DNA of 64,000 nt from Engraulis encrasicolus (Eukaryota > Chordata > Actinopteri > Clupeiformes > Engraulidae): the NCBI RefSeq assembly GCF_034702125.1, contig NC_085876.1, forward strand, positions 5,811,364-5,875,363, read 5' to 3'. The notes beneath the pieces were generated by a model, which had not been told where the DNA came from, searched no databases, and saw nothing but the letters and a program-made list of their open reading frames with translations. Below are positions 1 to 12,600 of the stretch, in pieces (position 1 is the stretch's first letter; the number at the start of each line of letters is the position of its first letter). The position numbers and the translations under genes are program-made.

Positions 1-471
1 TCCACTTAATCTGAACTTTCTGGTTATAATAAACTATCATGAACTAAAAAGTCCCATGTGCGTTGCTTAAAAAACACACTTGAATACATCATAATTCATA
101 ACATTGCACATCATAACATTGCAATGGCATTACCAAAAGTTATAATTAACATATTAAGACCTGGTCATTACCATTTGGTAGCAACACACTTTATAATAAA
201 AGGCTCTGCAGTAAAGGGTATGGGATCTTCCTTTTCCTCCATTTCTAGCCTCAGGTTCTCTTTGAGAAAGCATAAATAGTAAACACAATTACAGATAGTC
301 TACAGGTGTCGTTTACTTCAGGCTCTATTATTAGCTGATATGCCATTACCTCCATGAAGGCAAAACTGAAACTGGTTTACTACTCAACCAGCTTCTTGGA
401 ATATCGCCCAGATCATTGTGTCATCAAGTCCCACTTGCTTAACTTTTTTCCTCTTCTTCCCCTTTTTCTAG
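1..471. other. Upstream flank / 5' non-coding part of rfx5
   Basis: No coding region is recognisable here. The stretch ends in a strong polypyrimidine tract and AG (about 440-471), which looks like a splice acceptor. The first coding exon of rfx5 is therefore probably preceded by one or more untranslated exons further upstream, possibly outside the window. I saw no promoter motif that I would defend. Confidence 0.5.
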
Positions 472-653
472 ACTCTGGTTCTCCCCGAGGGTTCTGGATG
501 CAGGTGGCCAGCGCAGAGAGCGCAACCCATGGCGGACGAGCGAGTGCGGGGAGGGGGCGGGGGTGGGGAGGCCCCCAAAGGCGGTCGGCTGGACACAGGG
601 GAGGGAGACACGGAGCCTAGCATGCTGCTACAAAAACTGAAGAGCAACATCTC
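472..653 (+). CDS. rfx5: rfx5 coding exon 1 (coding from 529)
   Basis: The exon begins after the acceptor at 470-471 and ends at a GTAAG donor (654). Coding starts at ATG 529 and gives an acidic, Gly-rich N-terminus ending in [10 protein letters not shown], which resembles the RFX5 N-terminus. It ends in phase 2. The 57 bases before the ATG would be 5' UTR. Confidence 0.85.
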
Positions 654-3600
654 GTAAGATGCACGCACACCCACATGCACACACACACACCCACACACAC
701 AGGGGAGGGAGACATGAAGAATGCAGAGAATGTGCGCACATCAGTGGCACAGGTGCTGGACAAAATAAAATAACTGAAATAAATGATAGATGTCCGCAAC
801 ACTGTTAATGCTCCCAGTTGTTTATTGGCACGACGTCAATTAACAAGAGGGAGACATGGAGCCCAGCGTGCTAGTGGAGAAACTAAAAAGCTTTAACTCA
901 CAAAAAATTGAATGGGGGTGAGTGGAGTGAGTCAAGGTAAATCCTGGTTCCGTTTGGCACGTCCTCTGGAATTCACATATAGCAGTGAATTTTCAAGGTT
1001 TGGATTGGATTAGTAAGACCACTCATTTTTGGCAGGCAAGAAAGGTTATTTTAAGTTTGTCTGCAAAACTAGGTAGAGACTAAAACATGCGCTTCAAGTA
1101 TTTGACGTGAAACAGACACATTTTTTGACTTTCCAATTCTAAACCCTATGAGCTGCTCGAAAGGGGCTGAGACTTAAATTCTCCTGTTCTTCATGGACGG
1201 CTCTAGTGCCTGTGCTCAATAGCAAGCCCCTACAGCAGCTACACACAAGTTTAAAACAAGTTCTGCATCTGGCTAGAAGAGAGTGTCTCAGTCTGGTCAT
1301 AAAATGTTCACAATTTCTCCAGATGGTAAAGGGGTCTACAGTAAAGTAAAGGGGTCTACAGAATTAAGTGTTGTGTATCTAAAATAGACGAAGCTCAGTC
1401 GCAAAACATCATAATTCAGGATGTACAGGTATACCAATCATTAAAGAAGATATGGATAGAATTGGACAAACCAGTTTTAGAAAGTGAAATATCTGCTCGT
1501 GTTATGTGTTCCTTGTCATATGTGCTCATACATGATTTCACTAATGTTCCCGTTTACCTGGCTTAAGACATGTACTAAATACCTATATATATTTAAACTA
1601 GAAATGCTCCCAGAGAATGCAGACCTCCAACAAGGAAGTTGTTTGAGTGAACATTTGACTATGTTACATCCTATTTTTATTTTTATTTAAGTCTTTCTGC
1701 CTTCTTTTTGTGGAGACGGAGTTAGAAACTGGAATGTCAAAATTCGCCCTGTCCACAATTCAATTTACGGTCACTAGGGGCGTCTAGATTTCTAGGCTAG
1801 TAATGGTGAAGAATCTTTTTTAAAAAATCCTGGTTCCGGTTCGTGATCTGGATCACCACCAGAGTGTAATTACTTGTTCCTTGGGTCATCTCCACAACTC
1901 CACAAAGTTTCATCCAAATCCGTTCATATGTTTTTGAGTCATCCTGCTGACAAACAAACAAACAGACAAACAGGATCGAAAACATAACCGCCTTGGCGGT
2001 AGAAAAAAGGCCTCAAGACATCAATATCAGGTTAGACCCCATTTCGCCACATCATGGACACATTGTATGGCAGGGCTTTAGAAGCTGAATACCATTGACC
2101 TCCAAACATAAGTCAGAGATGTTCCTGTCTGGCACAATTGTAACAATTGTATTTTTGTTGTTTCTCTCCACAGTAAGAACGTGCAAGGAAAGGTTGACAG
2201 CATTCTGGTGAGTGGGCACAGTATTTGGGGCTGTTAAGATATACATTTTCTTTTTACCATTTTTTTGAAGAATTACTTTGTTCCATGAAAGAAAAAAATA
2301 TCACTGGTTTTGACATTTTAAAATGTGTATTCCCTCAAACGCACATTGCCCTCGAACGTCACAAACGCTGAGATCCTTTGTTCTGTGAACTGTTCTTCAG
2401 GAGGATGTTAAGCGCTTCTCGGACAACGACAAACTCTACCTGTACCTGCAGCTGCCATCTGGACCCATTGCTGGCGAGAAGAGGTCAGAAATGCAAACAA
2501 ACACAAATTTACACACACACACACACACACTTCAGTGTTCAGTTCACACAATCAATCAAAGATGTATTTATATAGCACAATTTCTCAATAATACAGTTGA
2601 CTCAGAAGTGCCTTCAAATAGATAAAATACACATTAGCACATTCACACACCAGCTCTGAAGCCACCAGTTGTCCAGAGTTCACATGAGAGTGCTGCCTCA
2701 CCAACCTGACTCTCGCCGGATGGTTGGGTTCTGCCTTGCTTCACGACAACCATCTGTAGCGATGCCATATGACTAGGTCTGCTAAGGTGTGGTTGTATGA
2801 TTTTTTTGACGGGAGAAATCACGTATCTACATGTTTTGAAGGATGTGCTAGTTCAATCGCAGCCTGTGGCGTGGATGAAAGCAACGGAGCCTAGGTCTGT
2901 GAAATTTAAAAAAAAAAAAAAAAAAAACGGAACAGCCAGCATGTTGACAGCGGAGCAGCTGAAACATAGAGGTAGAAAATAACACTAGAGTGGACATGGC
3001 AATTCACGACAGCACTGGGAAGTGGCACATGGCGCCTCCCATTGTCTGTAGGTAGTGTAGGCACCTTCAGTCAATTCAAGTCAATGGAGAACACGCCCAC
3101 CTCTGTTAAAAAATGGACTAAAACTGTGTGAATATGAAGTCACCCATTAATCAAAGACCAGATTTGAAATGTCAGGATAAATATCTACTTAATTCATATG
3201 AGTCGATAAAATACATCTAAAAATCGAATTATATTAATTCTGCACATATTTAGCAACACACTTCAACTATTGTCCTTGTAGAGTGTGTTCATGGACATTT
3301 TCACATTATTAAGCCATTTTTTGACAGAGGTGAGCCTCCTTGTCCATTCATTTCCATTTATCAGACCTACCTACAGATAATGGCCGCCACAGATTGCCGT
3401 CAGAAGGGGGGCGGGGTCGCCTTTAGTGTTATTTTCTACCTCTATGAGCTGAAAGCCCAACAATGTTGACTTGACAAAAAATTCTTCGGCGAAGGTCTTG
3501 CCAAACTTGGTTTGAAGTTGCAAAACGTTCAGAAAAGATCATGTCGTGTGTGCGAAGTGCTATCATTTGATTTAAAAAAAAAAAGCTGAAGTGGAGCCAA

Positions 3601-6600
3601 GTTGTCCAGCTGCAAAAACAGAGACATCAGTGAGTGCAACGGCCACTTTCAAAAACAGGATGGGGCGCCAATTCCGTCAAAGCTGCGCTCCCAACACCAA
3701 CTGCTCCTCCAGCTCCTAAATTAGAGGTCAACCACTAACAACGCCAAAAGCAGAGCACGAGAAACTGTTACAGAGGTAAGTGAAAAATGTGACCCATTAA
3801 GGTTTATTCCATGTAGGTCTAAATGAACTTTTTTCATCACCAGCCAAAATGGTTAGATGTTAATCTTACTAGCCAACACACTCATTAATGGGTCAAAGTG
3901 GCTAGTACGTTTTCTTTTCCAGCCAAAGTGAATTTTCTCCAGCATTCGGCTGGTGTTATTTTAGAGTCATGTTTCAGTGAATCTAAGATTATTTATATTT
4001 AGCACCTGGGCCATAAAATTAGCTGCCAGTACCCTTTCTAAAACGAAACTGTCAACAAATAAAATCAATACTACCATGCATTTGAACACCTGATAACTGA
4101 CTGCAGATGATTTCGTTTTGTGTTATAGGCAGTTCTCCATGATCCTTCCAAGTCAAGGGGTGCGATGACACAGCTGGATTAGCACAAGCCATGGCAAATG
4201 AAAACTGGAACTGGGCTGCCAAACATATTTGACAAGACATCAATTGTCAGGACCACTCACGGAACACATCCTGCACATATAGAGGAGGAGTGCAAGAAGA
4301 TCTGAAATCCCTTCACAGGTTTCATGCTGTCCAAAACATCATCTGAAGATTAGACGGCATTTTCTTTTATTCTCATTGCTGTACAGTGAAAGCAATACTG
4401 TTTGTCTATTTGTCTAGCTAGTTTGTACATATTTAAATTAATATTTCATTTAGGTCTGGGTCATTTCACGTGAAATCAGACACTTTGGGACCCGACCGAC
4501 CCGGATTTCAATCATACTTGGTGTGCCTTTTCAGTAGCAAGGTAGCACCCCAGAACTGCATTGGTTTGAATCTGACACTAATATTAAGGGAGAAACAGAC
4601 TAGGAAAGGTTCACATGTGAGGGTAGGACACTATACATTCAGCCTTGAATATATCAGTCAGTGTTAGTCACAAAAAGATGCCTGTGGTGTTGTTTGAAAG
4701 CTCTTTTCTGGCTCTACATATTACACAATCACCTTGGAATACAACTACTCTCAGAATATGAATTATGATAAATTGAAAAATTAAAAATTGAATATCTAAA
4801 AAACTCATATTTTAAAATGGCCAGTTCCTTGTCCAAACGTAGCCGGCAATGCCATGAGCAGCACCTAAAATGCTGGTGTTCGGTTTGTTATTCATTTCAG
4901 AGAGAATTTGACTCACAAATATGGCATCATACAGACCACTTACTAATAATATGGTAATACCATAGTAGCATCAAATGACAAAACAAAAACAAAACAAAAA
5001 TGGTCAGTGTCCATGGTCCCAGGTTTCAGAAACTAAGGCAGATGTCCATTTATACACACCAAATGATGATATGTGAATGTTTGAACATTCCTTCTCTGTG
5101 TACCTGTGCCATCTTCCCTTTACCATACTTTAAAGAGACAATCAATGGCTACACTCTCATTGTGTACTCTACCAGTGCATTTGAAGCAGCAGCTGTGTCT
5201 TTTGTAGATAATGTATAAGTATGTCCCGTTGCAGTTACAGGTTCCACTACCAGAAGCACATCCTGATGATCCATGACAAGTCTATCTGGTCTGAAGGGAA
5301 AAGTGAAGGATGGAGATGGCCCATGAGGATGCAGGGAGTTCAGTTTCACCTCTCCAGTGCTCGGCATACATTCCTCAGCACATGCTAGCCACCAGTTGCC
5401 ATCATATACAGCTACAACATACCCTTTGATGCTTGAAAATGTAACACATTCCTTTACTGAGCTCACTCTTTCAACTCTGCCTTCTCTGAATGCTGAAAAT
5501 GGCCAAACTTCCACTGTGTCCATTGACAATGGGCAGAAGCTGTGTAGTTTTTGAGTACCTGCAATAGTTCTTGCAGATTCAAACCTTTTCAACAGGTTCT
5601 CAGCTTCATGATGGTACATCTCTGTTGTGGCAAACTGGCAATGGATGTTCTTGACATTATCCTTGACAAATTCAAACAGTTGGTATGGCGTTATAATTTA
5701 ATTGTCAATAGGACGTTGCAGACTTGCTCGTGCAGCAAGCCATTTAACTGTCCCTCCAACGCCATCACATGGACCTTTGCCATGTGATGTGGAAAAAAAG
5801 TGCCACTCTGCAGGTATGTGAAAATCTGCCTCGTGGTGGCACAAATTTGTTGTGTTTTTAAGGTTCTTATATTGTGCAGGAAGTCTGCAACGTCCTATTG
5901 ACAATTAAATTGTAACGCCATACCAACTGTTTGAATTTGTCAAGGATAATGTCAAGAACATCCATTGCCAGTTTGCCACAACAGAGATGTACCATCATGA
6001 AGCTGAGAACCTGTTGAAAAGGTTTGAATCTGCAAGAACTATTCCAGGTACTCAAAAACTACACAGCTTCTGCCCATTGTCAATGGACACAGTGGAAGTT
6101 TGGCCATTTTCAGCATTCAGAGAAGGCAGAGTTCAAAGAGTGAGCTCAGTAAAGGAATGTGTTACATTTTCAAGCATCAAAGGGTATGTTGTAGCTGTAT
6201 ATGATGGCAACTGGTGGCTAGCATGTGCTGAGGAATGTATGCCGAGCACTGGAGAGGTGAAACTGAACTTCCTGCATCCTCATGGGCCATCTCCATCCTT
6301 CACTTTTCCCTTCAGACCAGATAGACTTGTCATGGATCATCAGGATGTGCTTCTGGTAGTGGAACCTGTAACTGCAACGGGACGTACTTATACATTATCT
6401 ACAAAAGACACAGCTGTTGCTTCAAATGCACTGGTAGAGTACAAAATGAGAGTGTAGCCATTGATTATCTCTTTAAAGTACGGTAAAGGGAAGATGGCAC
6501 AGGTACACAGAGAAGGAATGTTCAAACATTCACATATCATCATTTGGTGTGTATAAATGGACATCTGCCTTAGTTTCTGAAACCTGGGACCATGGACACT

Positions 6601-9600
6601 GACCATTTTTGTTTTGTTTTTGTTTTGTCATGTGATGCTACTATGGTATTACCATATTATTAGTAAGTGGTCTGTATGATGCCATATTTGTGAGTCAAAT
6701 TCTCTCTGAAATGAATAACAAACCGAACACCAGCATTTTAGGTGCTGCTCATGACATTGCCGGCTACGTTTGGACAAGGAACTGGCCATTTTAAAATATG
6801 AGTTTTTTAGATATTCAATTTTTAATTTTTCAATTTATCATAATTCATATTCTGAGAGTAGTTGTATTCCAAGGTGATTGTGTAATATGTAGAGCCAGAA
6901 AAGAGCTTTCAAACAACACCACAGGCATTTTTTTGTGACTAACACTGACTGATATATTCAAGGCTGAATGTATAGTGTCCTACCCTCACATGTGAACCTT
7001 TCCTAGTCTGTTTCTCCCTTAATATTAGTGTCAGATTCAAACCAATGCAGTTCTGGGGTGCTACCTTGCTACTGAAAAGGCACACCAAGTATGATCGAAA
7101 TCCGGGTCGGTCGGGTCCCAAAGTGTCTGATTTCACGTGAAATGACCCGTCTTCATTATATACATTTTAGATACTGCACAATGAAACAATACCCAGGATT
7201 TTTTACAAATAAATTTTATTTACATTTGTTCAAATTACTTGTGTACATCATTATTTACAGAATTTCTTGTTCAAAGGCACTGTGGTTAATGTCTCTACTA
7301 TCCTGCTCCCAAGTAGGGATGCGCAGATACACATTTTTTTTCACTTCCGATCCAATATCTAAATGTGGGTATCTAGATCTGATACCAAATCCACATACAG
7401 TATATGCATTGGTTTCAGTTTGAGGTAGGTCCAAGTAAACTATTTGGTCAGAAAAGGACGTCAGAAGAGCAAGAAACCAATTGTGTAAAAAAATAACGAG
7501 TAAAAAAAGTAATGATCCCATCCTGAAAACTAATATGCAAGTGTTATGATTTAAAACCTGGCTCAATGTCAGTATCAGAAACTTTGGGAAAATTCCAATC
7601 CGATCTCTGAATTATGTTGATATCTCAACCCAATACTGATATCCCATCCCTACTCCCAATGTATGCTAGTTAATTTCAAACTCCTCATCATCTGGTTCAT
7701 CAAAATAGCCAGTGAAATACAGGTCTGGTTCTTCGAATTTCTCATCAGGAAGAGTTTGCTCTGTATACTCAAAGTCACCAAACACCTCGCTCACAATCAA
7801 TAGAATTTCTTGAGCATGTCGTAAACTAAAGACCGGTAGGTTGTTTGTTATGTAATTTATGTCAAAGATGTAGGGACTGTGCTTGACTGCTTCCTCAATA
7901 AGCTCCTCCCCAAACCCAGTGCAGAGACTCTTGCTTGTGAAAAGTGGCACGTTTGGTACTAAACTATGCATGTAATCATGTAAGCATTCTCTCATAAGAT
8001 CCCTGTCCTCTTCAGTCACGTCTCTAGATCTTAGTGGGGTAGTTTGCACATGTGGTTGTGCAGACTCACATTTTGGAGCAGGCTCAACACAAGCCCCAGC
8101 TGAACACAAACAAGTGGAATGGCAGTAGGTGCAACACAGATGACCGGGCTCCAAACTTGTGGTGTTCTCCTCGAAGTGGCTAAATAGGGCTTTCCTAAGG
8201 CAGCCCGTTGCCCCTGCCTTAATCACTGACCTCACTGTCTTGTCAACATTGGGTGTTCCTTTGACTGCATATAGCACTGCATGTGAGGGTAGAGCGTTTC
8301 TACCGGCCCGACCAACCTGCTGCACTATGGTTTCCACATCCTCTGGTGCTCCATACATGACCACATGGGACACGCTAGGAAAGTTGTGTCCCATGCCCAT
8401 CCCCAATGCAGTTGTAGCAACAACTACCCTGCAGCTACCCTCACCATTGAGTGATGCAAGCACTCTTTCTTTGTACTGTGGCAATGTCTTGCAGTGGTAC
8501 ATCCCAATCAGCAGGTTTGCAGCCTTGCGCTCAGGGTCCTTGTCCACCCATGCATCCTCTCCAAGTTCAGCTTTCAGGTGGCAGAACACTTTTCCAACTG
8601 CCACCAGTTCAGCGCAATAAATAATAATTGGACACATCGACAGTCCCTTCTCTCTGACCTCCGTTGCCACCCAATCCATGCAATCCAGGTCATCTTCAGG
8701 AACACGCTTCAGCCCAAGCCTGATGTTGTTCCTGTTTGGGCTCACAGTTACCCGAGTTGCACTGTGCATGTCTAGCACGTGGCTGACCCGGTTTCTGTTG
8801 ACAGTTTCAGCAGATGCTGTCAAAGCCATGACAGGTGTACCTGAAGAACAACACAGAGAATATTTATATGGAATTTTCAATATAGGCAACTATACTATAC
8901 GCCAGTTGCATCATATTTGTTTCATCAAATTCAAAACCCTCTCCCCACTGACACAAAAAAAAATCGATCTCAAAAACATGATCGATATCACACTTTTTGA
9001 ACGCGAATCGATATTAGATCATGATTCGATCTTTTGAACCCAGCCCTACCTATGACCAGGGTGCGATTTGTAGGGGGGGATAGAGGGGATTGTCCCCCCT
9101 TCTGGTTTTGATACCTCCACTTTTCTAACAGGAGTTTAATATTTGCGGTATTTAACTCTATTGATAATGATTAAAATCTGAAACTTACGCCCCCTTCTGG
9201 GTCTTCAACAAATCACACCCTACCTATGACCCAGGGGCAGTTAACGACCTGTGAGGCCGCCTTATCCGGCCTTTGATATAATTTTAATGTTATGCAGTTT
9301 CACATGAAATATATGTTTTGTAAAGCAATCTTAGAAATTACATTTGCAATACAATAAAGTTATATTTTCAGGGGACCTAGGTAAGGTGGGGTCTGTTGTA
9401 AAGGTGGCTGCGCCAATGTAGGCCTCAACTGCAGGGGAAAATCATGGTGTGTGTTCATAGTACGACCCTAGGAGGACTTCAAGTGGCCATTCGAATGAAA
9501 AAGGTTCCTCACCCCTGTGTTGGGGGATGGGTGTTTACGCCTACCCACTGAGGCCAAAGGCAATGCTGCAGACCTCTTACAAACTTAGTGCCGTGTTCTA

Positions 9601-12600
9601 CGATGGTGTTTACGATGTTCATGTTCTCTTATTTACATTTACTCACCTTCTTTCACAATTGAACGGAGCTCTCCCATGCGATAAAAGCTCTCTCTCAAGG
9701 CTGGATTCCCGTTCGCACCTTGACCCCTGAAAGGCATTAGAGATCGCAGTGAGCATCTCGAAGTTGTACTGTAGGATACTTGAGTTAACACGACGTTAAC
9801 ATGAAGCAAACGGGCTGAATGTGACACCTTAGCTTAACAACAACAGTTAGCCTATCTGACCTTCGCCAGATGAGTGAAGGCAAACAAAGATTCATCGTAC
9901 GAGTCACTCGGGGCAAATGATGAAAAGGAGGCCTGCTCCAATTTGTGAACTACTAACGTGGGCGCTTCCATTAATGTACAGCAAACATTGTTTCACATAC
10001 CATTACACGTTAGTAACACCAACGGGTTTTCGCTTACCATTTATAGGCGAAATGAGCCTCGTCGACAACAATCCCCACTATCCTGGCCTGGTAAACACGC
10101 GAAGACAGCATGCCCAGCCATTTCTTCTTCAACCAGGATTCGGGGCTGCCGAACACGAGCTGGTAGTTTCCTTTGAGGATATTGCTGTCGTCCTTTCCTC
10201 CCAGCTTCGCCGCTGAAACCCCCAAAAGTTCAGCCTGGCGAATTTTATAGTCAATCAGATCAAGCAGTGGAGATAAGACTATCACAATGGGGTCCTGTAT
10301 CCGTCCCATCTCTCTCACGACCAGGGGAGCCAATGGAGATAAGTTCTTGCCAAACCCGTTCGGGAGAAGCGCGATAACATCATTGCCACCAATAAATTCC
10401 TTCAAAACAGTTTTCTCTTCGTCTTTTAAAGAATCTGTATGTGTTAGTTTCGATAACACCGCTGAAATTGCAGAATCGAAGAGGAGTTCAGACTCCTGTA
10501 CGTAAGCCGCCATTATTCAACTGTTGACTGTGTTGTTGTCGCATGAGGAATACGTCATATAAGTTAACACAAAGTTACTTCCGGCGATCCTGATTGGTCA
10601 AAGAAGGTTTCTTTGGATTGGTTCTTGGTTCCAGAGAATTAAATAATGTGTACATTCCTCGACCTAACAAAGTTGTGGGCTTTTCATATCTTACTTATTT
10701 CCATATCATCAATGGGGAAAATATTATGTAAAATATTGTCACATAGTATTAAAAAGCTGTGCACATTGTCTTTAAAGGGTTTATGAAACGAAAACAAACG
10801 GTCATTCCCATTAAAGCCTTGTTTTTTCTGATAGCATCGATGAGACTTTGAACCCAATCATCCTGGAGGAACTTGTGAAAATGGCAACTCAAAGTGTGAA
10901 TTCTGTGAAATTTGGTGTGACTAATGAGCTGGGCTGTGACATCAAAGAGGAGAGTCCCTGGTTTGCTAGTATGGCGATCTGAGAAAACAACACACATTTG
11001 ATGGACCCACATCTTATAAAGGAACCAAAATTCTGATACAAACATCAGCGTGTCGAAAAACCACACATCCAACCTCATGAGTGTTGCGTTGTTTAATAAA
11101 ACACATTAATAAAACACTGGACAACTGGAGTACGATTCAAGTATCAACTGTATTCAACTGTATCACTGTAACTGTAGTAGACTGTAGACTGACGTTCACA
11201 TACGAGGACGTGGCTTATATACCCTGGGACCAGAGTTCCCCCTAGTGGTAATAATCGGTATAACACATGGCAAGTCAAACACATAAACACATTGGTTAAC
11301 ACCACATCCCCCTTACTGGAAGTTGAAGAGAAAATGATTACTCTTTTACAGTTTGCATTCAACATCAAATCACTATAACCAACATTTCATTAAACTTACC
11401 AGATTTTCTTTTCTATAACTTTTCAAGATAAAAGTTTCATTTCATTTCAAACATTTCATTACAACAAACATTTAACATTTTGCCACATTACTGTCATCAC
11501 ATAAACAGTGTGTTTTACATCAAACATGTTAATCATATTTCTTTGTCAACGTTATTTTTTTTTTTCCTTTTTTTTTTTCCACCTGTCTTTTGGTTTCTCC
11601 TTTTTTTTTTGTTGCAGGTAAGTGTTTCTCTTTTCTCAGATGTATCTTTTTGATTGTGTTATACAGGTAAGCATTTCATTCTCTTTTCAAATGTCACAGA
11701 TAAACATTTCACATTTATTATTTTCACAGGTCAAGTCTGTCTGGTTTCTTTATTTCCCTGCCAGACCTGGTTCTTGTGATGTGAGGTGAGCTCACAGTCG
11801 GCGTGACTGTTGAAGGAGTCTCTTCACCTCTGTCCACCTTGCGTGGCTGCTGCTCGCTCTTTGACCCCTGCTCTGGCATAGGAATCAGGTGAGCACGGTT
11901 CCGCCGCAGTGTCCCCTGTGGTCCAGCGACCAGGTAGGATCGTGGGGTGTTGTGTGCGGATGTTACCTGACCTGGCTCGGCTGTATCTGTGATCCAGACG
12001 TCGTCTCCTGGCGACAGCTTACCCAGGTCTCGTGTGCGGTGTCTGCTGTTGTAGCGTTGTGCGTCTGCTCGCCTCTTCTCCCTCTCCTTCCGCCGAAGAT
12101 CGCGAAGGTCTGGAAGTGCCGGCTGTAGTCTCTCTGGCAGGACCGGCAGAGTGGTGCGCAGGCGCCGTCCCATGAGCAGCTCGGCAGGGCTGTAGCCGTT
12201 GCTCAGGGGTGTCGCTCTGTAGGCCAACAGAGCGCGGTAGGGATCGTCGGCTTTCTTAAGCAGGCCCTTCACGGTTTGGACGGCCCGTTCCGCCTCGCCG
12301 TTGCTCTGGGGGTACTTTGGGCTGCTGGTTACATGCTCAAAACAATAGTCACTGGCAAAGGCTTTCATTTCATGCCCAGAAAATTGGGGTCCATTGTCAC
12401 TAATTAGAGTCTCTGCGATGCCGTGACGTGCAAACATTGATTTGAGGTGTGTGATAACGTTTGCAGATCGTGTGTGGCTGAGTTGGGCAATCTCAACATA
12501 ACGAGAGAAATAATCAACTACTAACAGGTAGGTTTTGTCATTCAGCATGAAAAGGTCTGCACCTACTTTCTGCCATGGCCTATCAGGTAGTTGGGTTGGC

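Larger units (their letters stand above)
4458..7148. mobile_element. 2.7-kb palindromic DNA element with ~1.27-kb arms
   Basis: The left arm (4458 to about 5727) and right arm (about 5877-7148) are near-identical inverted copies around a spacer of about 150 bp. The ends are GGGTCATTTCACGTGAAAT, itself a short palindrome. The direct repeat GTCT flanks both sides (4454-4457 and 7149-7152), which suggests a 4-bp target duplication. Each arm carries the same 156-codon ORF (see next entries). I cannot assign a superfamily. Confidence 0.85.

Noticed and set aside
5357..6055. Shadow ORFs in the palindromic element
   Set aside because: They mirror the 156-codon ORF on the other strand and have no independent support.
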